A stretch of 6,649 nucleotides of DNA from Treponema sp. (GCA_031270205.1 JAISYA010000091.1:1-6649); one strand, 5' to 3'. Positions 1 to 6,487 are shown, counted from the first letter of the stretch. Made by a program: numbers and translations. Notes: generated by a model from the letters alone, not told the origin.

Positions 1-19
1 CATAACAGGCATCATTCAT
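1..19 (-). CDS. 5' end of a gene running off the left edge, product unknown
   Basis: An ATG on the minus strand (complement of 17-19) opens a frame reading M-N-D-A-C-Y before the window ends. The reason for calling it is the ribosome binding site: AAGGAG (complement of 27-32) sits 7 nt upstream, which is close to ideal. It has the same orientation as nrdJ but lies about 380 bp downstream of it, beyond the repeat block, with an AT-richer stretch in between, so it probably has its own promoter rather than depending on nrdJ read-through. Six residues say nothing about function. It could also be a chance ATG, but the strength and spacing of the Shine-Dalgarno make a real start more likely than not. 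Confidence 0.45.
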
Positions 20-26
20 GGTAGGA

Positions 27-32
27 CTCCTT
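27..32 (-). promoter_or_regulatory. Shine-Dalgarno for the left-edge gene
   Basis: AAGGAG on the minus strand with a 7-nt spacer to the ATG at 19-17. It matches the anti-Shine-Dalgarno core and is the main support for the partial gene at the left edge. Confidence 0.5.
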
Positions 33-71
33 ACCGGGCTTGACGCAAACTCTCCGGTTTTGCTGTGCCCG

Positions 72-109
72 TTTATACTAAAAATAAGACGTAAATGCGG
101 AAAATGCAA
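72..109 (-). promoter_or_regulatory. Possible promoter region for the left-edge gene
   Basis: The stretch from about 72 to 117 is clearly AT-richer than the surrounding DNA. On the minus strand it offers TTGCAT (complement of 104-109), a 17-bp gap, then TATTTT (complement of 81-86). It also offers TATAAA (complement of 72-77) with only a weak CCGCAT upstream (95-100). Neither pair is a strong sigma-70 promoter, and which is used, if either, is undecided. The position, roughly 50-60 bp upstream of the start codon, is appropriate. Confidence 0.25.
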
Positions 110-154
110 GTTTTTTTCAGCGAAAGCGGTCGGTTCCAGGCTTGGGCGGCCACT

Positions 155-174
155 GCGCCGGCTAAAGCCGGCGC
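155..174. repeat. Perfect 8-bp stem palindrome with TAAA loop (REP-like)
   Basis: GCGCCGGC (155-162), loop TAAA, GCCGGCGC (167-174) is a perfect inverted repeat. The equivalent in the second unit (270-289) keeps the loop and seven of eight pairs, with a C:C mismatch at 273/286. In nrdJ mRNA sense this is a very stable hairpin but is not followed by a U-run, so it is not a standard intrinsic terminator. It resembles the extragenic palindromes that can stabilise an upstream mRNA or block exonucleases. Confidence 0.7.
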
Positions 175-233
175 GCGGTCTACGGCATACAGGGGCGGCC
201 ACTAGGCCTACGCTATGCCGCTGTAGCCATCTA

Positions 234-249
234 CACGGCTTGCGCCGTG
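234..249. repeat. 6-bp stem hairpin, unit 1 copy
   Basis: CACGGC (234-239), loop TTGC, GCCGTG (244-249). It is the same hairpin as at 348-363 in unit 2, and the stem is identical in both copies while the loop differs by one base. Confidence 0.6.
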
Positions 250-269
250 CGTTTCCTGAGCGGGCCACT

Positions 270-289
270 GCGCCGGCTAAAGCCGCCGC
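270..289. repeat. TAAA-loop palindrome, unit 2 copy with one mismatch
   Basis: GCGCCGGC (270-277), loop TAAA, GCCGCCGC (282-289). Seven of eight pairs form and the C273:C286 mismatch distinguishes it from the perfect copy at 155-174. Confidence 0.6.
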
Positions 290-347
290 GCGGTCTACGG
301 CAACAGGGGCGGTCACTGGGCCTACGCTGTGTTGCATTAGCCATCTA

Positions 348-363
348 CACGGCTTACGCCGTG
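348..363. repeat. 6-bp stem hairpin, unit 2 copy
   Basis: CACGGC (348-353), loop TTAC, GCCGTG (358-363). Together with the small inverted repeat GAACCG/CGGTTC at 377-390 it would be among the first structures formed in nrdJ mRNA after the stop codon. No T-tract follows on the minus strand, so termination here is only a possibility. Confidence 0.6.
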
Positions 364-399
364 CGTTTCCTGAGCGGAACCGGTCGGTTCATCCCGCTT

Positions 400-3300
400 T
401 TAGCTGCAGCCGGTAGTGCCGCCGCAGGTGTCGCACTTCATGCAGGTGCCGTTCCGTACCAGGGTGAAGGAGCCACAGGAGGGGCAGGAGTCGCCCTCGT
501 AGCCCCTGATCCGCGCCTGGGCGATTTTGAGCGCCTCGCTTTCTTCAGGCCGGAGCGGGGCCGGGGCTTTTGCGCTTTCGCCGCCGGGGCCTGATTTGGG
601 GGCCGCCCCCCCGGCCGCAAGGGGCGCGGCCGAAACCCTGGCGGCGGGCGCGTTTTCGTGGGGCCTGAAACCGGCGCTGTGCTTTTCACCGTAACGGTGT
701 TTCACTTCGCTCTCCCCGGAGTCGCCCTTGGTGCCGGTGGCAAGCAGGTCTTCGGGTTTTACCTGGCCCAGGTCGCTGCGCTTGAGGTAACTTATCGCGA
801 GGTCGCGGAAAATGTAATCGATGACGCTCGTGGCCATTTTTACATAGTCGTGGCCCTGAACCATGCCGTTGGGTTCAAAGCGGCTGAACGTGAAGGCGTC
901 CACATACTCCTCCAGCGGCACGCCGTATTGCAGGCCCAGGGAAACGGTAATGGCAAAGCCGTTGAGCAGGCTGCGGAAGGCCGCGCCTTCCTTGTGCATG
1001 TCAAGAAAAATTTCGCCCAGGCTGCCGTCCTCGTATTCGCCGGTGCGGATAAAAATCGAGTGGCCGCCTATTTTCGCTTTTTGCGTGTAACCCATGCGGC
1101 GGTTGGGCAGGGACTTGCGGATGCCCCGGACTTTGGCCCTGCGGCTGTCGGCCGCCGGGGGCGTCGGCGCGTCAAGCCCCCGCTCCACTTTGAGAATCAT
1201 GTCGGCTAGCGGGTCGACGCCGGGGGCGAAAGAGGAAAGGGGCTGGGACAGTTTTGAGCCGTCACGGTACAGGGCCACCGCTTTCAGCGCGCTCTTCCAG
1301 GAAAGCATGTAGGCGCCCTGTACGTCCTCGTAATTCGCCGAGTTGGGCATGTTGATGGTTTTGGAAATGGCCCCGGAAATAAAGGGCTGTACGGCGGCCA
1401 TCATGCCGATGTGGGCGGTCCAGGGAATGGAGCGCCTGCCGTTTTTCCCCGACGGGGTGGCGGTGTCAAAAACCGCGTAATGTTCTTTTTTGAGGCCCGG
1501 CGCGCCTTCAAGGCCCATGGCGCCGCAGGCGAACAGTTCCGCCGCGGCGATGTCTTCGGGGGTAAACCCGAGGTGTTTGAGCAGGCTGAAACCCGGCAGG
1601 GACCAGGTCGACTCCGGAACGCGCAGGGCTTTCTCGACAAAATCTTTTCCCAATATCCACGGATTGAAAACCCCTTCAAGGTTGAGGGCGGTCTTTACCG
1701 CCTCTTCGGCGGCGGCGATTGCCTCGGGGGTAAAGCCGCCGGCCTTGAGGCTTTCCGGATTGATCGACGGAGCGCCGGAGAGCGTTTTCCGGCCCGTGGC
1801 GCAGGCGATGATTTTTTCGATTGCCTGCGGCGAATATCCCAGGGCTTCGAGCGCCGGGGGCACGGACTGGTTGATGATCTTGAAGTAACCGCCGCCGGCG
1901 AGTTTTTTGAATTTGACCAGGGCAAAGTCAGGCTCAATGCCGGTGGTGTCGCAGTCCATGAGCAGGCCTATGGTGCCGGTCGGGGCGATAGCGCTGACCT
2001 GCGCGTTGCGGTAGCCGTGGGCCGTGCCCAATTCCAGCGCGCGGTCCCAGGCGGCTTTGGCGGCTTCCAGCAAATAGGCGGGGCAGTAAGCGGGGTCGAT
2101 CCCCCGCGGTATCGTGTGCAGGCCTTCGTATTCGGCGCCGGGGGCGTTATTCGCCGCCCGGCGGTGGTTGCGGATAACGCGGAGCATGTGTTCGGCATTC
2201 TCGCCGTAACGGGGGAAAGGCCCCATCTCGGCGGCCATGCGGGCGGATTGGGCATACGCCTCCCCGGAAAGCAGCGCCGAAAGCGCGCCCGCCACGGCGC
2301 GGCCTTCTTCGGAATCATAGGCCAGCCCCATGATCATAAGCAGCGCGCCGAGGTTGGCGTAACCGAGACCCAGGGTCCGGTACTGGTAGGAAAGCTCCGC
2401 GATCCGCGGCGCGGGGAACTGGGCCATTACCACGGAGATTTCGAGTATCGTAGTCCAAATCCCGATGGCGTGCAGGCAGCCTTCGACATTAAACGTTTTC
2501 GATTTTTGGTCGTATAGGGCCGCCAGATTTATTGAAGCGAGGTTGCAGGCGGTATCGTCCAGAAACATGTATTCCGAGCAGGGATTGGAGGCGCGGATCT
2601 CGCCGCCCGCCGGGCAGGTGTGCCAGTCGTTGATCGTGGTGTGGTACTGCAAACCCGGGTCGGCGCACTGCCAACCGGTGCGGGCAATATCCGCCCAGAG
2701 TTTGCGGGCCTTTACGGTCTTTACCGCTTTGCCGGTGGTACGGCTGGTCAGATTCCAGTCGGCGTCTCTCAGCGCCGCCCGCATAAAATCGTCGCTCACC
2801 CGCAGGCTGTTGTTGGAGCTTTGGCCGGAAACGGTATTGTAGGCGTCGTCGTCCCAGGCGGTAGAATAAAGCGCGGCGCTCACTTCCTCATCACCCTGTT
2901 CAAGCCGCCGCAGCAATTGGTACAGGCAGGTGGGCGGAATCTTGTCGGCCAACGCGGCGCGAAGGACGGCGGCAAGCTCGTGATTTTTCTCCGCGTTGAA
3001 CCGGTCGCTCTCCGGGCCGCGGAACACAGCCAGCGCTTTTTTGATTCCCTCAAGGTGTTTCTTTACCATTGCCGAACCGGTTACCATGGCGGCGACCTTG
3101 TACTCCTCATCGGCCTTCCAGTTGATGAATTTCTCAACATCGGGATGATCCGCGTCCAGCGTAACCATCTTGGCCGCCCGCCGCGTAGTGCCGCCCGATT
3201 TAATCGCCGAGGCGGAACGGTCCCCGATTTTAAGGAACGAAAGCAGGCCGGAAGAAACCCCGCCGCCTGAGAGCCGCTCGTTCACGCCGCGAATCCGGGA

Positions 3301-4002
3301 AAAGTTGGAACCCGTGCCCGATCCGTATTTGAACAGGCGGGCCTCCCTGGTGACCAGGTCCATGATGCCGCCCTCGTTCACCAGATCGTCTTCCACCGAA
3401 AGAATAAAACACGCATGCGGCTGCGGCCGCTTGTAGGCGCTGTCGGATTTTACCAGTTGATCTTTTTCAGGATCAAAGTAGTAATGCCCCTGGGCAGGCC
3501 CGTCAATGCCGTACACTGAAAAGAGGCCCGTGTTGAACCACTGGGGGCTGTTGGGCGCGGCAAGCTGATGGGCCAGCATATAGCAGGTCTCATCGTAAAA
3601 AGCCCGCTCGTCTTCCTCGCCGTCAAAGTAGCGGTTCCGCCTGCCCCAGTCCATCCAGGTAAAGGCCAGCCGATGGAACACCTGCCGGGCATCGTGTTCC
3701 GCCCCGTCTTCGGGCAGGGCGCCGCCGGGGTCTCCGTCCCGCCCGCTGCCACGGGTTTTGTCTTCGCCCAGGCCCCACTTTTTCCATTCGTATATTTTGT
3801 CCGCCGGGACTCCGGCTTTGCGGAAATATTTCTGCGCGATAATATCCGCCGCAATCTGGCTCCAGAAGGAGGGCACAATCACCGTATCCTCGGAAAAAAT
3901 CGCCTTCCCGTCGGGATTGCGGATTTCGCTTTTCCGCCTCTCCCACGCAATATCATGATACGGGCCGCCGGCCCGGTCCGTGAATAACCGTTGTACTTTC
4001 AT
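400..4002 (-). CDS. nrdJ: Adenosylcobalamin-dependent (class II) ribonucleoside-diphosphate reductase
   Basis: This cytoplasmic enzyme reduces ribonucleotides to deoxyribonucleotides, using adenosylcobalamin to generate the active-site thiyl radical, so it needs neither oxygen nor a second radical-generating subunit. The frame encodes 1200 residues, the size of the long NrdJ family. Visible motifs, in order: C198 in PHACF (first redox cysteine); the GSGTGSNFS loop at 227-235; N473-P-C475-S-E477, the catalytic Asn/Cys/Glu triad with C475 as thiyl cysteine; C486 in ACNLASINL, eleven residues on as in other class II enzymes (second redox cysteine); and the phosphate-binding PTGT at 674-677. A TSCPD-type domain spans about 945-1060, and an Ala/Pro-rich linker about 1110-1155. 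The tail has six cysteines (1173, 1176, 1187, 1190, 1193, 1199) and ends TTGCS, as expected for the thiol-shuttling or zinc-binding tail. The start ATG has AAAAGGA 7 nt upstream. The stop is TAA. No broken motif is seen. Two NrdR-like boxes overlap its promoter. Confidence 0.97.
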   Translation of the reverse strand: MKVQRLFTDRAGGPYHDIAWERRKSEIRNPDGKAIFSEDTVIVPSFWSQIAADIIAQKYFRKAGVPADKIYEWKKWGLGEDKTRGSGRDGDPGGALPEDGAEHDARQVFHRLAFTWMDWGRRNRYFDGEEDERAFYDETCYMLAHQLAAPNSPQWFNTGLFSVYGIDGPAQGHYYFDPEKDQLVKSDSAYKRPQPHACFILSVEDDLVNEGGIMDLVTREARLFKYGSGTGSNFSRIRGVNERLSGGGVSSGLLSFLKIGDRSASAIKSGGTTRRAAKMVTLDADHPDVEKFINWKADEEYKVAAMVTGSAMVKKHLEGIKKALAVFRGPESDRFNAEKNHELAAVLRAALADKIPPTCLYQLLRRLEQGDEEVSAALYSTAWDDDAYNTVSGQSSNNSLRVSDDFMRAALRDADWNLTSRTTGKAVKTVKARKLWADIARTGWQCADPGLQYHTTINDWHTCPAGGEIRASNPCSEYMFLDDTACNLASINLAALYDQKSKTFNVEGCLHAIGIWTTILEISVVMAQFPAPRIAELSYQYRTLGLGYANLGALLMIMGLAYDSEEGRAVAGALSALLSGEAYAQSARMAAEMGPFPRYGENAEHMLRVIRNHRRAANNAPGAEYEGLHTIPRGIDPAYCPAYLLEAAKAAWDRALELGTAHGYRNAQVSAIAPTGTIGLLMDCDTTGIEPDFALVKFKKLAGGGYFKIINQSVPPALEALGYSPQAIEKIIACATGRKTLSGAPSINPESLKAGGFTPEAIAAAEEAVKTALNLEGVFNPWILGKDFVEKALRVPESTWSLPGFSLLKHLGFTPEDIAAAELFACGAMGLEGAPGLKKEHYAVFDTATPSGKNGRRSIPWTAHIGMMAAVQPFISGAISKTINMPNSANYEDVQGAYMLSWKSALKAVALYRDGSKLSQPLSSFAPGVDPLADMILKVERGLDAPTPPAADSRRAKVRGIRKSLPNRRMGYTQKAKIGGHSIFIRTGEYEDGSLGEIFLDMHKEGAAFRSLLNGFAITVSLGLQYGVPLEEYVDAFTFSRFEPNGMVQGHDYVKMATSVIDYIFRDLAISYLKRSDLGQVKPEDLLATGTKGDSGESEVKHRYGEKHSAGFRPHENAPAARVSAAPLAAGGAAPKSGPGGESAKAPAPLRPEESEALKIAQARIRGYEGDSCPSCGSFTLVRNGTCMKCDTCGGTTGCS

Positions 4003-4009
4003 TCCCCAA

Positions 4010-4016
4010 TCCTTTT
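4010..4016 (-). promoter_or_regulatory. nrdJ ribosome binding site
   Basis: AAAAGGA on the minus strand, 7 nt before the ATG at 4002-4000. It supports the chosen start, which also gives the expected N-terminus of the NrdJ family (MKVQRLFT). Confidence 0.6.
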
Positions 4017-4019
4017 CTT

Positions 4020-4035
4020 ACACTACATGTAGCGG
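4020..4035 (-). promoter_or_regulatory. NrdR box, promoter-distal copy (downstream of predicted start)
   Basis: On the minus strand this 16-mer reads CCGCTACATGTAGTGT and contains the perfect 10-bp palindrome CTACATGTAG (4023-4032). It matches 12 of 16 positions of the NrdR-box consensus as I remember it (ACACWATATATWGTGT). It begins just after the predicted nrdJ transcription start and lies 32 bp, about three helical turns, centre to centre from the second box. Paired boxes at this spacing are the known arrangement for NrdR, the zinc-ribbon/ATP-cone repressor of ribonucleotide reductase genes. The regulator itself is not in the window. Confidence 0.65.
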
Positions 4036-4045
4036 AGTTTTTGGC

Positions 4046-4074
4046 AGTATACCACTATATACAGTGGGGCGCAA
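4046..4074 (-). promoter_or_regulatory. nrdJ sigma-70-type promoter
   Basis: On the minus strand, TTGCGC (complement of 4069-4074) is followed after exactly 17 bp by TATACT (complement of 4046-4051). The -10 matches five of six consensus positions and the -35 retains the TTG core. Transcription would start near 4039-4040, giving a leader of roughly 37 nt before the ATG. The 17-bp spacer is almost exactly filled by an NrdR-like box, so a bound repressor would cover the polymerase site. Confidence 0.65.
4052..4067 (-). promoter_or_regulatory. NrdR box, copy between -35 and -10
   Basis: On the minus strand this reads CCACTGTATATAGTGG, an inverted repeat with CCACT/AGTGG arms and a single mismatched pair. 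It matches 13 of 16 positions of the remembered NrdR consensus. It sits entirely within the -35/-10 spacer of the nrdJ promoter, with 16 bp separating it from the second box at 4020-4035. It is the better of the two boxes. Confidence 0.75.
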
Positions 4075-4146
4075 CGGGTCGCGGGCGGACTGGTATCGTC
4101 TACTTGAATTATTTCCTGCCCGCCATCAAACTCATTGAGGTATTAC

Positions 4147-4151
4147 GGGGA
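4147..4151 (+). promoter_or_regulatory. pbpC ribosome binding site and start ambiguity
   Basis: GGGGA at 4147-4151 is the only Shine-Dalgarno-like sequence close to the start. Two ATG codons stand in tandem: 4154 is only 2 nt away and 4157 is 5 nt away, so the second may be the one really used. The protein would differ by a single Met. A further GAGG at 4137-4140 is 13 nt from the first ATG and less well placed. Confidence 0.45.
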
Positions 4152-4153
4152 AA

Positions 4154-6487
4154 ATGATGTTTCGTGAAAAAACGTCCCGGTTTATAAAATTGACCGCGGG
4201 TTTGCTTGCCTGCGCGCTTTTGCCGCGCCTGGCCCTGCGCGCCATTCCGTATGCCGAACTGGAGGCTTACCGGGGGCGTTCCCGCGGCTTTGCCGTGCTG
4301 GACCGGAACGGTGCGGCGCTGCGGGTGTTTCCCGCGGAGGACGGGGTAAAGCGGGAATGGGCTTCGCTGGATGAGATACCACCGGGCGCGCTGCGGGTGT
4401 TTATCCGCGCGGAGGACCGGCGTTTTTATCTGCATCCGGGGGTGGACCCGCTGGCGGTCGCGGCGGCGGCCCTGCGGAATTGGCGGGCGGGCCGTACCGT
4501 TTCCGGGGCTTCAACCATTACGATGCAGCTTGCCCGGCTGGTGAAACCGCGTCCGCCGGGGCTGATGGGAAAGGCGCGCGAGGCGTTTGACGCGCTACGG
4601 ATTGAGGCGCGGCTTTCCAAAAAGCAAATCCTTGAACTCTGGATCAACGGTATTCCCTTCGGCAGCAATATTGAGGGCCTGCCCGCAATGACGCGGGCGC
4701 GCTTCGGCAGGGAAATTGCCCGGCTGGACGATACCAGAGCGGCGCTGCTTGCGGTGATACCCCGGCGGCCGGCCCTGTTCGATCCGGCGCTCAATCCCGA
4801 CGCCGCGGTACAGGCCGCCCTGGCCCTTTCGCGCTACTGCCGGCTTAACCTGGACGAAGCGGCGCTCGCGGAGGCGGCCTCTGAAGCCGCGCCGCTTGAG
4901 GCCGCGGAACTGAAGAGTCCTTTTTACGCGCCGCATTTTACCGGGCGCGCCGCGGCGGTGTACCGTAACAATCCGCCGCCTGTGCCGGCAAAGACGGGGC
5001 GCGGGCCGCTGCGAACCACGCTGGATTTGGAGCTGCAGTTGTATGCGGAAAAGCTGCTGGCCGCGGAACTTGCCCTGCTGGAAAACAACCGCGTGAGCAA
5101 CGGGGCGCTTCTGGCGCTGGACAATGAAAGCGGCGGGGCGCTGGTTTATGTGGGGTCGGCCTCGTGGTTCAATGAAAAGATCGGCGGCAAGATCGACGGC
5201 GTACAGGTTGAAAACCAGCCGGGGTCCTGTCTTAAACCGTTCCTGTACGCCCTTGCCCTGGAAAAGGGTTTGAGCGCCAACGATATTCTTCCCGATATTC
5301 CGACGGTATTCGGCGGCGGCGAAGCCTACAGCCCCTCGAATTTTAACCGCCGCTTTAACGGCCCGGTACGTTTCAGGGTGGCGCTTGCCTCCTCGCTGAA
5401 TGTTCCCGCGGTTTATCTTTTGGAACGGCTGGGGGTCGGCGCTTTTGAGGAGTACCTTTCAAGCCTCGGCTTTGATTCCATTTCCCGAAGCATGGGGACT
5501 AACGGCGTGGGGCTTGCCCTGGGTAATGCGGAGGTGAGTCTTGAAGAACTGGTCCGGGCCTTTTCGGCTTTTCCCCGGGGCGGGCGGATCGCGGAGATTC
5601 GCTTCTTCGCGGATTTGCCGGAGCGGCCTTTCCAGACGCGGCAGGTAATGTCACCTGACAGCGCATGGCTTGTCTCGGATATACTCGCCGACAGGGCGAG
5701 CCGTTTTATCGGCTTCGGCCCCGCGCCGACTCTGGCAACGGATTTTCCCTCGATATTCAAAACCGGAACAGCCAACCAGTTTCAGCACATCTGGGCTTTG
5801 GGCGCCACGGCGCGTTTTACCGTGGGGGTATGGATGGGCAATTTTTCGGGGGAAACCGTAGTGGGAAGAACCGGCAGTTCCATTCCCGCGCGGATCGCCG
5901 CGGATCTGCTCCGCGCCCTGGAACAATCCGCGCCAGCGGCGAAGGGCGCGGAAGGGGGCGCTTTGCATCAAACCATGCGTTCGACGGCTCCCGGCGACTT
6001 GCGGCCAACGGAAATATGCGCTCTTTCGGGAATGGCCGCCGGTCCCGCCTGTACCGGCACGGTGCGTGAATGGATTCGCTCCCAACACCTTCCCGCCGCC
6101 TGTTCATGGCACCGCCGGCCGGGGACGGAGCCGGTGTATCCGCCGGAGTACCAGGCATGGCTGCGGGAACGCTTTCGCGCCGGAAATGTCAGAAGCCGCG
6201 CCGCGTCCTCCGGCCTGCCCGCTGATCCGGACGGCCGCGCGTATATCCGCATCCCCGTTTCCGGTTCGGCTTTTTATATCGATCCCGGCCTTCCCCCCGA
6301 AGCCCAGGCCATCAGGATCGAAACCGCCGGTTTTGGAGCGGAGGCTTTTGTGTATGTCGATGATGTCCTTCAAGGCGTTCTCAATCAGGCGGGGGTGTAT
6401 GTGCTGCCCCTGCTCCGGGGGGCTCATCGCATAACAGTGGAAGACGAAAGCGGGGCAAACGCCGCCGTGGATATTGTGGTTAGATGA
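4154..6487 (+). CDS. pbpC: Bifunctional penicillin-binding protein 1C (transglycosylase/transpeptidase)
   Basis: This inner-membrane, periplasm-facing enzyme polymerises lipid II into glycan strands and, by its domain content, cross-links peptides. A hydrophobic segment at about 10-30 after a basic start is the membrane anchor. The GT51 transglycosylase domain follows: E87-D-R-R-F-Y-L-H-P-G with catalytic E87, GASTITMQLARL at 118-129, and K140-A-R-E143 with the second glutamate, then LSKKQILELWING. A linker containing APHF, typical of PBP1C, leads to the transpeptidase domain with S358-C-L-K361 (nucleophile Ser), S414-L-N416 and K536-T-G538. Next is a PBP1C-like cysteine region (C622, C633, C650, H653 in CSWH), and a beta-rich BiPBP_C-type domain from about 697 to the end. 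Its 777 residues match E. coli PbpC (about 770). It diverges from nrdJ across 151 bp. I see no alpha-2-macroglobulin gene beside it, the partner common in other bacteria. No strong promoter is evident and no motif is missing. Confidence 0.95.
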   Translation: MMFREKTSRFIKLTAGLLACALLPRLALRAIPYAELEAYRGRSRGFAVLDRNGAALRVFPAEDGVKREWASLDEIPPGALRVFIRAEDRRFYLHPGVDPLAVAAAALRNWRAGRTVSGASTITMQLARLVKPRPPGLMGKAREAFDALRIEARLSKKQILELWINGIPFGSNIEGLPAMTRARFGREIARLDDTRAALLAVIPRRPALFDPALNPDAAVQAALALSRYCRLNLDEAALAEAASEAAPLEAAELKSPFYAPHFTGRAAAVYRNNPPPVPAKTGRGPLRTTLDLELQLYAEKLLAAELALLENNRVSNGALLALDNESGGALVYVGSASWFNEKIGGKIDGVQVENQPGSCLKPFLYALALEKGLSANDILPDIPTVFGGGEAYSPSNFNRRFNGPVRFRVALASSLNVPAVYLLERLGVGAFEEYLSSLGFDSISRSMGTNGVGLALGNAEVSLEELVRAFSAFPRGGRIAEIRFFADLPERPFQTRQVMSPDSAWLVSDILADRASRFIGFGPAPTLATDFPSIFKTGTANQFQHIWALGATARFTVGVWMGNFSGETVVGRTGSSIPARIAADLLRALEQSAPAAKGAEGGALHQTMRSTAPGDLRPTEICALSGMAAGPACTGTVREWIRSQHLPAACSWHRRPGTEPVYPPEYQAWLRERFRAGNVRSRAASSGLPADPDGRAYIRIPVSGSAFYIDPGLPPEAQAIRIETAGFGAEAFVYVDDVLQGVLNQAGVYVLPLLRGAHRITVEDESGANAAVDIVVR

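Larger units (their letters stand above)
148..376. repeat. Two tandem copies of a ~115-bp hairpin-containing repeat
   Basis: Unit 1 is 148-262 (115 bp) and unit 2 is 263-376 (114 bp, one base deleted). They align along their whole length with scattered substitutions clustered in the third quarter, around 213-224 versus 327-338. Each unit has the same order: a GC-rich palindrome with a TAAA loop, a GGTCTACGGC block, a second GGGCGGYCACT block, a CTACGC block, then a CACGGC hairpin followed by GTGCGTTTCCTGAGCG. The short motif GGSCGGYCACT recurs about every 48-66 bp (near 144, 193, 259 and 307), so the unit itself looks built from smaller modules. The block lies between the nrdJ stop and the next minus-strand gene. 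Reading frames across it encode only repetitive peptides and are not convincing genes. I do not recognise the family; a REP-like or MITE-like interspersed element is the most natural guess. Confidence 0.8.
127..390. repeat. 10-bp direct repeats bracketing the hairpin repeat block
   Basis: The decamer CGGTCGGTTC occurs at 127-136 and again at 381-390, immediately outside the tandem repeat on either side. Exact flanking repeats of this length are what a target-site duplication would leave, which would make 137-380 a ~244-bp inserted element. They could equally be outer parts of the repeat family itself. The right copy is also half of an inverted repeat (377-390), which slightly favours the second reading. 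Confidence 0.4.

Noticed and set aside
127..390. CRISPR array
   Set aside because: There are only two units, tandem and without unique spacers between short identical repeats. The unit is ~115 bp and internally structured, so this is a tandem duplication.
377..399. Intrinsic terminator for nrdJ
   Set aside because: The inverted repeat GAACCG/CGGTTC is short with a very tight loop, and no T-run follows it or the next hairpins on the minus strand.
658..1209. 183-codon plus-strand frame
   Set aside because: It is antisense to the TSCPD and C-terminal region of nrdJ and mirrors that gene's codon pattern.
1411..2517. 368-codon open frame on the plus strand
   Set aside because: It lies wholly antisense to the intact nrdJ coding sequence. 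Its product is low-complexity (Gly, Arg, Phe, Ala) with no recognisable domain. Long antisense frames are expected from GC-rich codon usage.
3450..3878. Frameshift or second gene near the nrdJ N-terminus
   Set aside because: The minus-strand frames here are shadows. The nrdJ frame is continuous through this region and gives the expected family N-terminus.
4091..4099. Extended -10 (TG-n-TATCGT) as a pbpC promoter
   Set aside because: The hexamer matches four of six positions and there is no acceptable -35 at 17 bp. The alternative TTGAAT (4104-4109) with CAAACT 17 bp later is no better. The pbpC promoter is left unassigned.
4203..4213. Lipobox (L-L-A-C, residues 17-20) making PbpC a lipoprotein
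   Set aside because: The hydrophobic segment continues past the cysteine to about residue 30, as in a signal anchor, and PBP1C proteins are normally membrane-anchored without lipid.
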